Source of the DNA: UBA6120 sp964495145
GTDB taxonomy: Bacteria > Bacillota_I > Bacilli_A > RFN20 > CAG-826
NCBI GenBank assembly: GCA_964495145.1
Contig: CAZBUP010000014.1
Coordinates: 1 to 37,043, forward strand
Length of the DNA: 37,043 nt
Direction of reading: 5' to 3'
Below the pieces are notes generated by a model that ran no database searches, had not been told where the DNA came from, and was given only the letters and a program-made list of their open reading frames with translations. The position numbers and the translations under genes were made by a program. Shown here one piece after another: positions 1 to 7,689 of this stretch; the first letter of the stretch is position 1, and each line of letters begins with the position of its first letter.

Positions 1-1
1 C

Positions 2-601
2 GATTATATCGGCGAAGCCATCGCCGAGTCGAAGCAGTTTTCGTCGATGGATGCGGCCATCATCAAAGACGCCCTGCGACAAGGGGCCATCAAGGGTTTT
101 TCGAAGTTGGGTTTATGGACCAAATCGAAAATCGGCTTGGTCATGGTCAAAAACCATCTCAGTTATAAAAATCTGGTTGACCTTTGGTACAAATACGTCA
201 CCAACTGGGGCGACGAATCGACCAAGTTCACCTTCAAAGGTTATCTGAAGGGAGAGTTAGTTGTCACCAAAGACATCGAAGTCGGCCATGCCTATCGCCT
301 CGAGATAAGCGCCAGCGCCGCCACACTGACAGTCGGCGATACCTATGACGTCGCTCGGATCATGGTCACGGTCAAGGACGAATTCGGGTTCCCGGCCACC
401 TATCTCCAGGAGGCGGCCTCGGTCAGTCTCACCGGGCCTTTGGAAATACTCGGTCCAGCCATTTTCCCAATCACCGGAGGCCAAACCGCTTTCTACGTCC
501 GCAGCAGCACATTAATCGACGGTACCGGTAAAATCATCGTGGAAACGCCCCATTACGGCAAAGCCGAGCTGACAATTCCCATTAAGCGAATCAAAGAGTA
601 A
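2..601 (+). CDS. Glycoside hydrolase family 2-like protein, C-terminal part (5' end outside window)
   Basis: The reading frame is open from the left edge, so only the last 199 residues are present and the start lies upstream. The visible part has no catalytic residues. Its middle (YVTNWGDESTKF, then a beta-rich Ig-like stretch) and its end, with a run like FPITGGQTAFYVR followed by a short beta sheet, resemble the C-terminal domains of GH2 beta-galactosidase/beta-glucuronidase-type enzymes, where a GG-x-A-x-x-x-VR strand is common. I therefore infer a GH2-type glycosidase, which fits the neighbouring sugar symporter and GH3 enzyme. No signal peptide can be judged. The gene ends just before a strong terminator. 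Another large multidomain glycosidase is the main alternative. Confidence 0.6.
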   Translation, partial: DYIGEAIAESKQFSSMDAAIIKDALRQGAIKGFSKLGLWTKSKIGLVMVKNHLSYKNLVDLWYKYVTNWGDESTKFTFKGYLKGELVVTKDIEVGHAYRLEISASAATLTVGDTYDVARIMVTVKDEFGFPATYLQEAASVSLTGPLEILGPAIFPITGGQTAFYVRSSTLIDGTGKIIVETPHYGKAELTIPIKRIKE

Positions 602-610
602 GGCAAATGA

Positions 611-642
611 AAACCCTAGCCAATGGATGCGCTAGGGTTTTT
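611..642 (+). terminator. Intrinsic terminator, probably bidirectional
   Basis: A perfect 10-bp inverted repeat (AAACCCTAGC / GCTAGGGTTT) encloses a 10-base loop and is followed by T residues. It starts 9 bases after the stop of the glycosidase. The A residues on its left flank give a short U run on the other strand, so it can also end the convergent symporter transcript, whose stop is at 654. Confidence 0.85.
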
Positions 643-653
643 ATGTGGACCAT

Positions 654-2222
654 TTATTTGGCGATAGGAAGTTCACGGCCTTTTTCGTCGACGAGCGGGT
701 TGTTCCTGCCGACGCGGCCGGCTTGGATATCATCCAAGATTCTCTGGTATTTGACTTCGTCAATCGTGTATTTGCGCCGAATCAAGACGAAGGCGATCGT
801 GAACAAGATGACCGGGATGACGACGATGCCGACTTTAAGAATCGTCAGCCCCCAAGGACCGAAGGCCGAGCTCTGGAAATCGGTGATCAAGACGTTGGCA
901 TTGGCCAATACTTGGTCGCTTGTCAGAAGGCCATAGGCTTTTTGGCGTTCGAACTCAGCGATTTGGTTGGAGATGCCGAAGACGCCGCCGGCCAATAAGA
1001 AGACATAGACGATGCCTTGCTGCAGGGAACTGGAAAACTTGGCCGCCAAAGGACGAACCGCGAAGACGACGCTTTCCTTGCGTTCGCCGCTGGTCCATTC
1101 GTTGTATTCAATCGTATTCGTAATCATGATGAGAATCGTCAGATAGAAGATGCCTTGTCCGGCAAAGATCAATACCCCGATTGGGGCGATGACGAAGATG
1201 TTCATCGGCAGGAAATCGACCGGACCGATTTTTCCGACGAAGAAGAATAAGACGTAGCCTAGCACCGTGGCGGCAAAACTCCAATCGATGAGCTGCCTCC
1301 GTTTAAAGCGTTTGGCCAGAAGCGGGTAAATGGCTTGGGAGATGATCGTCCCGGCCGCGTAGACGACCGTAAACAGGAACATCAAGCTGCCGCCATTGGA
1401 ATAGTCGACCGAAAAATAGAAATAATTCAAGCCGAAACCATGGAGCAGTTCCGAACCGAGGTAGTAGGTGAAGATGATGAAGGCAATCCACATCAGCTGC
1501 GGGTTCTTGCCCATCAACCGGAACATTTCGATGACGCTGACTTTGGGTTGTTTCTTCTCGGCCTCGATGTCACGTTCCTTTTCCTTGCAGACCAAGACGA
1601 GAATCAATTGCGAAACAAAGAAGAGGATGGTCACCACGATGGCGATCAATTGGTAGTTCATGACGGCGTTGCCGGCGGTTACCATCGGGACGATGCCGCC
1701 GACGGCGAAAGCGCCGACCGCCGCGAAGACGGTGACCATGGTCGTCAGTTCGTTGCGCTGTTTTTCTTTGGAAGTCAGCGAAGGAAGCATCGACCAGTAG
1801 GCGATGTCATTGAAAGTGAAAGTGATTTCCCACAGAAGGTAGAAAATACCAAATATGGCAACAAATCCCCATCCGTTCGGGCGGACCAGGAACAATATCA
1901 ACAAAGCGACCGAAGTGGTCAACGCCCCAAGGAAAATCCAGGGCTTGTACTTACCCCATTTCCAATGGGTGTTTTCGATGATCGAGCCAATCATCGGGTC
2001 GTTGACGCCGTCCCAGATTCGGGCGATGACGATGATGGCCGTGATCACCCCGAATTGCAGGGCGTATTGGGCTTCGTCAAGCACGCCGGTGTATTGGATG
2101 TAAGTCAAGAAGAAAAGCGAAATCAACGTGTAGGCGGCGTCGCGACCGATGCCGCTGAGCGAGTAGACCCACTTCGTCGTCTTGGGGACGTCGTCGCCCT
2201 TGAAAGTCTGATTGAATTTCAT
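654..2222 (-). CDS. GPH-family (MelB/YicJ-like) sugar:cation symporter
   Basis: A polytopic membrane protein of about 522 residues with roughly 12 hydrophobic segments. The family signature is visible after the second or third segment: D71, N74-D75-P76 and G79 (DGVNDPMIG), followed by KWGKYKPW at about 88-95. GPH proteins import glycosides, pentosides or hexuronides with Na+ or H+; the substrate cannot be read here, but flanking GH2/GH3 enzymes suggest a plant- or host-derived oligoside. Upstream in-frame ATGs at 2237 and 2246 are possible starts; I chose 2222 because the extra residues (MGRMESSS) are not membrane-like or family-like, although its ribosome site is weak. The gene follows the CEOS-like gene in the same direction and has its own promoter in the 46-base gap. 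Confidence 0.85.
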   Translation of the reverse strand: MKFNQTFKGDDVPKTTKWVYSLSGIGRDAAYTLISLFFLTYIQYTGVLDEAQYALQFGVITAIIVIARIWDGVNDPMIGSIIENTHWKWGKYKPWIFLGALTTSVALLILFLVRPNGWGFVAIFGIFYLLWEITFTFNDIAYWSMLPSLTSKEKQRNELTTMVTVFAAVGAFAVGGIVPMVTAGNAVMNYQLIAIVVTILFFVSQLILVLVCKEKERDIEAEKKQPKVSVIEMFRLMGKNPQLMWIAFIIFTYYLGSELLHGFGLNYFYFSVDYSNGGSLMFLFTVVYAAGTIISQAIYPLLAKRFKRRQLIDWSFAATVLGYVLFFFVGKIGPVDFLPMNIFVIAPIGVLIFAGQGIFYLTILIMITNTIEYNEWTSGERKESVVFAVRPLAAKFSSSLQQGIVYVFLLAGGVFGISNQIAEFERQKAYGLLTSDQVLANANVLITDFQSSAFGPWGLTILKVGIVVIPVILFTIAFVLIRRKYTIDEVKYQRILDDIQAGRVGRNNPLVDEKGRELPIAK

Positions 2223-2240
2223 AGATGATGATTCCATTCT

Positions 2241-2250
2241 CCCCATGGGG
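2241..2250. promoter_or_regulatory. GC palindrome in symporter leader
   Basis: CCCCATGGGG is a perfect 10-bp palindrome just downstream of the predicted transcription start of the symporter gene. It overlaps the most upstream candidate start codon. Its place suggests an operator or an RNA hairpin, but nothing else supports a regulator, and a short palindrome can occur by chance. Confidence 0.25.
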
Positions 2251-2263
2251 GACAGTTATCATC

Positions 2264-2292
2264 ATTTTAAGCCTCGGTTTGTAGTTTGACAA
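2264..2292 (-). promoter_or_regulatory. SigA-type promoter for the symporter
   Basis: On the minus strand TTGTCA (2292-2287) and TAAAAT (2269-2264) are separated by exactly 17 bases, each one mismatch from consensus. The promoter sits immediately after the stop codon of the CEOS-like gene, so the symporter can be transcribed alone. The predicted start is near 2257. Confidence 0.7.
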
Positions 2293-3402
2293 TTAGGTAT
2301 TCGTCTTGGTGGCCTTGCGGCGGTAGGGATAAACGTCCTCGCGGTTTTGAAACGCGATGATGTCGCCGTGTTTGATCAATCCATGCTCGATGGCGACGGC
2401 TTCCTCGAGCACTTGATTGCCGCCATAGGTGCCATGATCAATCAAATGGCGTAGAAACGGCATGATGGCCCCGCTCAGTTCGTAAGAGGCGGCTTGATAA
2501 AAGAACGACGGGCTATGGTTGACGGCATAATAGGTCACCGGACCGACTTCGAACGTCGGGGCGTCGAAATTGGTCGGCCGGGCAAAGTCAAATCCCATCC
2601 CGGCATCGCAGCTGACGTCGATAATGAGTTGTTTATGGTCTAACTTCATGATGTCGGCTTTTCTAAGAAACGTCATTGGTTTCAAGGGATTTTGAAGCAC
2701 GCAATTGACGATGACGTCGTAGGCTGACAATTCTTGATGCGAAGGCTTTCCGTCCATCATGATATGACCGTTCGCCGTTCGGTATTTTTTGTAATTGACG
2801 TGGGTGACAGCGTCGGCTAGCTCATAGCGGGAACGCCTTGAGAAAACCGTGACGTCATAGGCACCCAAACCCAACAAAGCGTTGATTGCCCCTTTGCCGG
2901 TGGACCCATAGCCGATTACGGCCACGCGCATTTTTTTGCCGTAAACCCCGCCGGTCAATCCTTGCAGCGTCAAGGCGTGGACAACCGAGGCGTATCCGGC
3001 CAATTCGTTGTTGCGGCTGAAAATATGCTCTTGGCGGACGCTGTCGCGCCATTTGAACATCGATTCCCACGCGATGAAGGTCATTTTCTTCTCAATGCCG
3101 ACTTCGGTGATGTCGGGATTTTGGACGCAATGGGGCCAGCCCCAAATGATTTGGCCTTCCTTGAAATACCGGAAATCGTTCTTGGTGGGTTTCGCCAAGA
3201 TGACGAGGTCAGCCTGTCGGAATACGTCGGCTCGGGGTAAAGTCACCAAGGATGGATCGTTCAATTGTTCAAGACCGGGGTAATTTTCCTCAAAGATAAG
3301 TTGTCGTCTTTCGGCGGGTGACAATTGCTTGATGTGGTCGACATGCAGCGGATACCGTCTTTCGTTTTTCTTGGTTGATGTCGAAATAACGCCGATAATC
3401 AT
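2293..3402 (-). CDS. N5-(carboxyethyl)ornithine synthase / alanine dehydrogenase-like oxidoreductase
   Basis: A 369-residue member of the AlaDH/PNT superfamily. The N-terminal lobe keeps the substrate-site pattern (R15/R16, K71, H91 in WGWPH), followed by GYASVVHAL at about 136-144 and a nucleotide-binding loop GYGSTG at 164-169. The ELAGYASVVHAL segment and short mid-region resemble N5-(carboxyethyl)ornithine synthases, which reductively condense pyruvate with ornithine or lysine using NADPH, more than true alanine dehydrogenases. A second superfamily member, the real alanine dehydrogenase, lies at 7690. The start at 3402 is set by AAGGAGG seven bases upstream. Saccharopine or other opine dehydrogenase activity cannot be excluded. 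Its pairing with a sugar symporter is unexplained. Confidence 0.7.
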   Translation of the reverse strand: MIIGVISTSTKKNERRYPLHVDHIKQLSPAERRQLIFEENYPGLEQLNDPSLVTLPRADVFRQADLVILAKPTKNDFRYFKEGQIIWGWPHCVQNPDITEVGIEKKMTFIAWESMFKWRDSVRQEHIFSRNNELAGYASVVHALTLQGLTGGVYGKKMRVAVIGYGSTGKGAINALLGLGAYDVTVFSRRSRYELADAVTHVNYKKYRTANGHIMMDGKPSHQELSAYDVIVNCVLQNPLKPMTFLRKADIMKLDHKQLIIDVSCDAGMGFDFARPTNFDAPTFEVGPVTYYAVNHSPSFFYQAASYELSGAIMPFLRHLIDHGTYGGNQVLEEAVAIEHGLIKHGDIIAFQNREDVYPYRRKATKTNT

Positions 3403-3485
3403 ATAAGGCCTCCTTTTCAATAACGGACAAAGACGCGCCGCTCGGCGGTGCGCAAGCCCCACAATATGGACCTTCCGTTACATTA

Positions 3486-3514
3486 ATTTTACTGATTATG
3501 GGGTCTAATAGCAA
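3486..3514 (-). promoter_or_regulatory. Promoter for the CEOS-like gene
   Basis: Minus-strand TTGCTA (3514-3509) and TAAAAT (3491-3486) are 17 bases apart. The resulting leader is about 77 bases and contains a short GC-rich hairpin (CGCC/GGCG around 3431-3450) before the AAGGAGG ribosome site. Confidence 0.55.
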
Positions 3515-3552
3515 ATTTGCTTGGTTTCAGAGCCATCAATCCGAAATTAATT

Positions 3553-3558
3553 TATAAT
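3553..3558 (+). promoter_or_regulatory. -10 element giving an apparently leaderless GH3 transcript
   Basis: A perfect TATAAT ends only six bases before the ATG at 3565, so transcription would begin at or within a base of the start codon. No Shine-Dalgarno sequence lies between. No convincing -35 hexamer is seen at 16-18 bases spacing. Confidence 0.5.
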
Positions 3559-3564
3559 GAAACC

Positions 3565-5967
3565 ATGAATTTGGAAAACCTCATAAAAGAGTTGACACTC
3601 GAAGAAAAAGCCGCCTTGCTTTCGGGCATCACCAATTGGCGCACGACCCCAATCGAACGGCTGGCGATCCCATCGGTCTTCATGGCTGACGGGCCTACCG
3701 GTTTACGCAAGGAAATGCCGGGCGGCCAATTTTTGGCCCCTTCGTATCCGGCCACCTGCTTTCCACTGCCGGTCACCGCGGCCAGTTCTTGGAATCCGGC
3801 CCTGCTTGAAAAAGTGGCCGCGGCTTTGGCCCGCGAAGCCGTCGATCAAAAAGTCGATACGGTCTTGGGACCGGGCGTCAACATCAAACGGAGCCCGTTG
3901 GGCGGCCGCAATTTTGAATATTATTCCGAAGATCCCTATTTGGCGGGCGTACTCGGCACCGCCTTTATCAAAGGAGTCCAGAGTCAAGGCGTCGGCACTT
4001 CGCTGAAGCACTTCGCCTTGAATAACCAAGAATACCGGCGCATGACTATCAGCAGCAACGCCGATTTGAAAACCATGCGCGAAATGTACCTATTGCCGTT
4101 TGAGATGGCCGTCAAAAACGCCCAGCCGGCGACGATTATGGCCAGTTATAATCGCATCAATGGGATCCAAGTCACCGAAAACAAGTGGCTTTTACATGAC
4201 TTATTGCGCAATAAATGGGGATACCAGGGCTTGGTTGTCTCCGATTGGAATGCCGTCGCCGATCGCGTCAAAGGGATTCAGGCCGGATTGGATTTAGAAA
4301 TGCCGACCAGCAACGGCGTCAACGACGAACGGATTATCGAGGCGGTCAAAGCCGGACGCCTGTCGACTCGCGATCTTGACGAGGCCGTCAGCCATGTCCT
4401 ACGCTACATCGACCGTTCGATTGCTCAACGTCCTCGGAAAAACCCAAGTCCCTATGATTATTCCGCCAGCCACGAACTGGCCCGCCAAATGGCGGTCGAG
4501 GGTGCTGTCTTATTGAAGAACGATAACGATTTGTTGCCGCTTGATCCAACTCAACCCATCGCCGTGATTGGACGGATGGCCCGCGAACCTCGTTATCAAG
4601 GCAGCGGTTCTTCCAAAGTCAATCCTAGGAATCTCGTTTCTTTCACCGAAGTATTGGATCGGCAGGGCATTTCTTACCGATACGCGCCCGGTTATGACAA
4701 GCACGATCGTCCCAAAATCAAAGAAGCGGTCGCTTTGGCCCATGACCAAGCCACGGCCGTCGTCTTCATCGGCCTGAGCGAAGTATATGAATCGGAAGGC
4801 TTCGACCGCCGCCATTTGAATTTACCAAAAGGACATTTGGATTTGGTCAATGCCGTGGTAAAAGCCAATCCCCGGACCGTCGTCATCCTATCGCTCGGGG
4901 CTCCAGTCGTCATGCCGTTTGTCGATCAGGTGCCAGCCATACTGAACATGTATTTATCGGGTGAAACTTTTGGAGAAGCCGTCCATGAGTTGATTTTTGG
5001 CTACGCCAATCCTTGTGGGAAATTAGCCGAAACCTTTCCCATGAAACTCGAAGACGTCGGATGTCAACCCTACTTTCCGATGGGCCCCCGCCAAGTCACG
5101 TACCAAGAAGGGATTTTCGTCGGCTATCGCCATCACGACCGCGAACGCCACTCGGTGCTCTTTCCGTTTGGACACGGGTTGAGTTATACCAAATTTCGTT
5201 ATCGCAACCTCTTGATCGAAAGCCAATTTCCCGATCGACGCCAAGTCAACTTGACCGTCGACGTGACGAACCTCGGGACCCGGGCCGGACAAGAAGTCAT
5301 ACAAGTCTACGTCGCCCCGCATCCTTATGACGCCATGCGGCCGATTCAGACGCTGCAAGCTTTTAAGAAGGTCGCTTTGGAACCGGGCGAGACCAAAACG
5401 GTCGATCTGGTATTGGATGGATCGGCTTTTCAAGTATTTGACGAAAAAACCGACGAGTGGACGCTTTTAGGCGGCGAATATCGCATTCGCGTCGGTAGTT
5501 CATCACGCGACATTCGCGTCAGCGATTTGGTTTTCATCGAAAATCCAATCGTCAATGGTCCCAAACCAAAAATTTTGACGCCGGAATATCGATCCCCGAC
5601 TTTGGAAGAAAACCTCGCCTACCATCGGGGTAACCTGGATGAAGCGGCGACGATGTACGATCTTAAAAACGTTAGTTTGAACGGATGGCTATTTTATAAA
5701 GCCATCGGCTTTTTCGCGACGCGGATGGTCAAAGGCAAATTAGATTCGGTCACCAAACGAATGGTGCGCCAAGGGGCGATCATGATGCCGCTGCGGCAAT
5801 TGGTGCCGTTCTCCGGCGGGAAGCTATCGAAAACCGGTCTCGACGGGATTATTTGGATACTCAAGGGACGGTTGTTCCGCGGAATGAAAATATTGTTGTC
5901 GGACTTGAAGAAGCATCGGGGACATGGTTCCAAATCGAACCGATATCCGATTGGAGAAGAAGTATGA
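3565..5967 (+). CDS. Glycoside hydrolase family 3 beta-glycosidase
   Basis: An 800-residue GH3 enzyme that removes non-reducing terminal beta-linked sugars. The N-terminal barrel contains the KHF motif (LKHFALNNQE) and the nucleophile in VVSDWNAV, with Asp227 as the catalytic residue. A second alpha/beta domain follows (MAVEGAVLLKND), then the fibronectin III-like C-terminal domain (VTNLGTRAGQEVIQVYV). No signal peptide is present, so it should act in the cytoplasm on imported oligosides. After the FnIII domain comes a tail of about 130 residues, basic and partly hydrophobic, that is longer than in textbook BglX. The start at 3565 is the first family-like methionine (MNLENLI); upstream codons extend to 3517 but would lie before the promoter. 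Its TGA overlaps the next ATG by four bases. Confidence 0.92.
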   Translation: MNLENLIKELTLEEKAALLSGITNWRTTPIERLAIPSVFMADGPTGLRKEMPGGQFLAPSYPATCFPLPVTAASSWNPALLEKVAAALAREAVDQKVDTVLGPGVNIKRSPLGGRNFEYYSEDPYLAGVLGTAFIKGVQSQGVGTSLKHFALNNQEYRRMTISSNADLKTMREMYLLPFEMAVKNAQPATIMASYNRINGIQVTENKWLLHDLLRNKWGYQGLVVSDWNAVADRVKGIQAGLDLEMPTSNGVNDERIIEAVKAGRLSTRDLDEAVSHVLRYIDRSIAQRPRKNPSPYDYSASHELARQMAVEGAVLLKNDNDLLPLDPTQPIAVIGRMAREPRYQGSGSSKVNPRNLVSFTEVLDRQGISYRYAPGYDKHDRPKIKEAVALAHDQATAVVFIGLSEVYESEGFDRRHLNLPKGHLDLVNAVVKANPRTVVILSLGAPVVMPFVDQVPAILNMYLSGETFGEAVHELIFGYANPCGKLAETFPMKLEDVGCQPYFPMGPRQVTYQEGIFVGYRHHDRERHSVLFPFGHGLSYTKFRYRNLLIESQFPDRRQVNLTVDVTNLGTRAGQEVIQVYVAPHPYDAMRPIQTLQAFKKVALEPGETKTVDLVLDGSAFQVFDEKTDEWTLLGGEYRIRVGSSSRDIRVSDLVFIENPIVNGPKPKILTPEYRSPTLEENLAYHRGNLDEAATMYDLKNVSLNGWLFYKAIGFFATRMVKGKLDSVTKRMVRQGAIMMPLRQLVPFSGGKLSKTGLDGIIWILKGRLFRGMKILLSDLKKHRGHGSKSNRYPIGEEV

Positions 5968-6974
5968 ACATCTTAATCATCGGCGGCACGGGCCTCCTCG
6001 GTTTAGAGACAGCCCGCCAATTGATGAAACGCGGCCATGAAGTGGTTGGGGTGGCTTTGCCGCCCTTGCCCGAGGGCGTCGAATTACCGATGGGTTATCG
6101 TCTCATCTACGGTAATTACCTGACCATGAGCGACAAGGGCCTCCTCAACATGATGAAGGGGATGCACGCCCTCGTCTTCGCGGCCGGAATCGACGAACGA
6201 GTCGAAGGACCGGCCCCCATCTACGATTTGTATTTTAAATACAACGTACAGCCGGTGCGTCGGCTCCTGCGCTTGGCCGTGGAAGCCAAAGTGACGCAGG
6301 CCGTCATCCTCGGTTCCTATTTCGCCTACGCCTCGAGAAAGTACCCGAAATGGGAACTTGAAGCCAACCATCCCTATATCCGTTCGCGCCTCGATCAAGA
6401 GCAAGCGGCTTTGTCGTTTGCCAATTCGGGCGCCATGAACGTGGCCGTATTGGAATTGCCCTACATCTTCGGGGTACAACCGGGCCGGCGCCCGGTCTGG
6501 ACGATTTTGCTTGAGCAAATCCTGGGCATGAAGAAAAAAACCTACTATCCCAAAGGCGGAACCGCGATGGTTACCGTCAAACAGGTGGGCCAAGCCGTCG
6601 TCGGGGCCATCGATCGTAATAAAGGCGGCCATACCTATCCAATCGGTTACTACAATAAGACGTGGGTCGAACTTTTAACCTTGTTCCACCGCCACGCCGG
6701 AATCGAACGGCCGATCGTGACGGTACCGACTTGGATTTACCAATTAGGGGTCAACGCCATCGTCAGAAAAAAGACCAAGCAAGGCATCGAAATGGGTTTG
6801 AACATGAAAAAATTCGCCCCGGTGATGACCAGCAAACTATTTATTGACAAGGCCGAGGGTTCAGACCTCCTTGGCGTCCAACCCGACGACATCGACCAAG
6901 CCATCGCCGCTTCGGTCAAAGCTTCGCTCCAAGCACTTCAAGGCCAAGACATGGTATCCATGAAAGCCGAATGA
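5964..6974 (+). CDS. Atypical extended SDR (NAD-dependent epimerase/dehydratase-like)
   Basis: A 336-residue Rossmann protein beginning MNILIIGGTGLLG, with the GxxGxxG dinucleotide loop at 7-13. Family members act on nucleotide sugars or related substrates. The usual YxxxK catalytic pair is not evident: the corresponding place reads Y138-I-R-S-R142, with Arg for Lys, while Ser118 is in the expected region. The protein may therefore have weak or different chemistry, or bind NAD(P) as a regulator. GGAGAAG lies upstream, and the ATG overlaps the GH3 stop as ATGA, so it is translationally coupled to the glycosidase; a role in processing the GH3 product or aglycone is inference. Confidence 0.7.
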   Translation: MNILIIGGTGLLGLETARQLMKRGHEVVGVALPPLPEGVELPMGYRLIYGNYLTMSDKGLLNMMKGMHALVFAAGIDERVEGPAPIYDLYFKYNVQPVRRLLRLAVEAKVTQAVILGSYFAYASRKYPKWELEANHPYIRSRLDQEQAALSFANSGAMNVAVLELPYIFGVQPGRRPVWTILLEQILGMKKKTYYPKGGTAMVTVKQVGQAVVGAIDRNKGGHTYPIGYYNKTWVELLTLFHRHAGIERPIVTVPTWIYQLGVNAIVRKKTKQGIEMGLNMKKFAPVMTSKLFIDKAEGSDLLGVQPDDIDQAIAASVKASLQALQGQDMVSMKAE

Positions 6975-6998
6975 TTGATGGAATCGCATCGAAATCCA

Positions 6999-7027
6999 TT
7001 GATGATTAATGGTCGATAACTTAATAT
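6999..7027 (+). promoter_or_regulatory. Candidate promoter for the sugar transferase
   Basis: TTGATG (6999-7004) and TAATAT (7022-7027) are 17 bases apart, each with four to five matches to consensus. It lies in the 67-base gap after the SDR gene. The predicted leader is very short, about 10 bases, but still holds AGGTG. Confidence 0.4.
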
Positions 7028-7041
7028 ATTTCAGGTGCCCC

Positions 7042-7677
7042 ATGAATGAGCCGGCGTTGACAAGCAAAGTCATTGTTCCGAAAATCGAAAAACTTCCGAA
7101 GCGTTTTGTTTACCATGCAATCAAACGCTTTTTTGACATATGCGCCGCGATTGTTTTGCTGATCATCCTTTGCATCCCGCTGGCAATTTTCGCCCTGCTG
7201 ATCAAAAGGGACCACGGTCCGGCCATCTTCAAGCAAGAACGATTGGGACGGAACGGTAAGCCTTTTGTCATTTACAAACTGCGGACGATGCGCGTCGACG
7301 CTGAAAGCGACGGACCGTGCTGGGCCGGAAAAAACGACCCGCGGGTCACCAAGCTCGGCAAGTATCTGCGCCGCTGGCAAATCGACGAATGGCCGCAGCT
7401 GTTCAACATTCTCAAAGGCCAGATGAGTTTCGTCGGGCCGCGCCCAGAGGTCAAAGCCCTGCACGACGCGTTTTGCCTTTACGTCGAGGGATTCGAACAG
7501 CGACTCTTGGTTACCCCGGGTTTGACCGGATGGGCCCAAGTAAACGGAGGCGCCGATTTGAAACCGGAAGAGAAAATCATGTTCGACGTCGCCTACATTC
7601 AAAAGCAATCGCTCTGGTTCGATATCAAGTGTGTGTTCAAGACGACATTGATCGTCTTCAATCCGAAAGGATATTAG
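7042..7677 (+). CDS. Initiating phosphoglycosyl transferase (bacterial sugar transferase, PglC/WcaJ catalytic-domain type)
   Basis: A 211-residue small-form polyprenyl-phosphate sugar-1-phosphate transferase, which loads the first sugar phosphate of a repeat unit onto the lipid carrier. One hydrophobic re-entrant or membrane segment spans about 33-54. The cytosolic catalytic part has FKQERLGRNGKPF, KLRTM, the Asp-Glu pair D115-E116 in RWQIDEWPQL, and MSFVGPRPE. It lacks the large N-terminal membrane domain of WbaP/WcaJ. The start at 7042 is preceded by AGGTG four bases upstream; an upstream in-frame ATG at 7009 has no ribosome site. It is likely to initiate the polymer served by the dehydratase, Wzz protein and epimerase further on, although ald, a tRNA and glyA intervene. 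Confidence 0.9.
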   Translation: MNEPALTSKVIVPKIEKLPKRFVYHAIKRFFDICAAIVLLIILCIPLAIFALLIKRDHGPAIFKQERLGRNGKPFVIYKLRTMRVDAESDGPCWAGKNDPRVTKLGKYLRRWQIDEWPQLFNILKGQMSFVGPRPEVKALHDAFCLYVEGFEQRLLVTPGLTGWAQVNGGADLKPEEKIMFDVAYIQKQSLWFDIKCVFKTTLIVFNPKGY

Positions 7678-7689
7678 GGGGAAATCGTT

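Noticed and set aside
1335..2228. 297-codon open frame on the plus strand
   Set aside because: It is antisense to the well-supported GPH symporter, is very rich in Asp/Arg/Gln as expected from reversed membrane-protein codons, and has no ribosome site.
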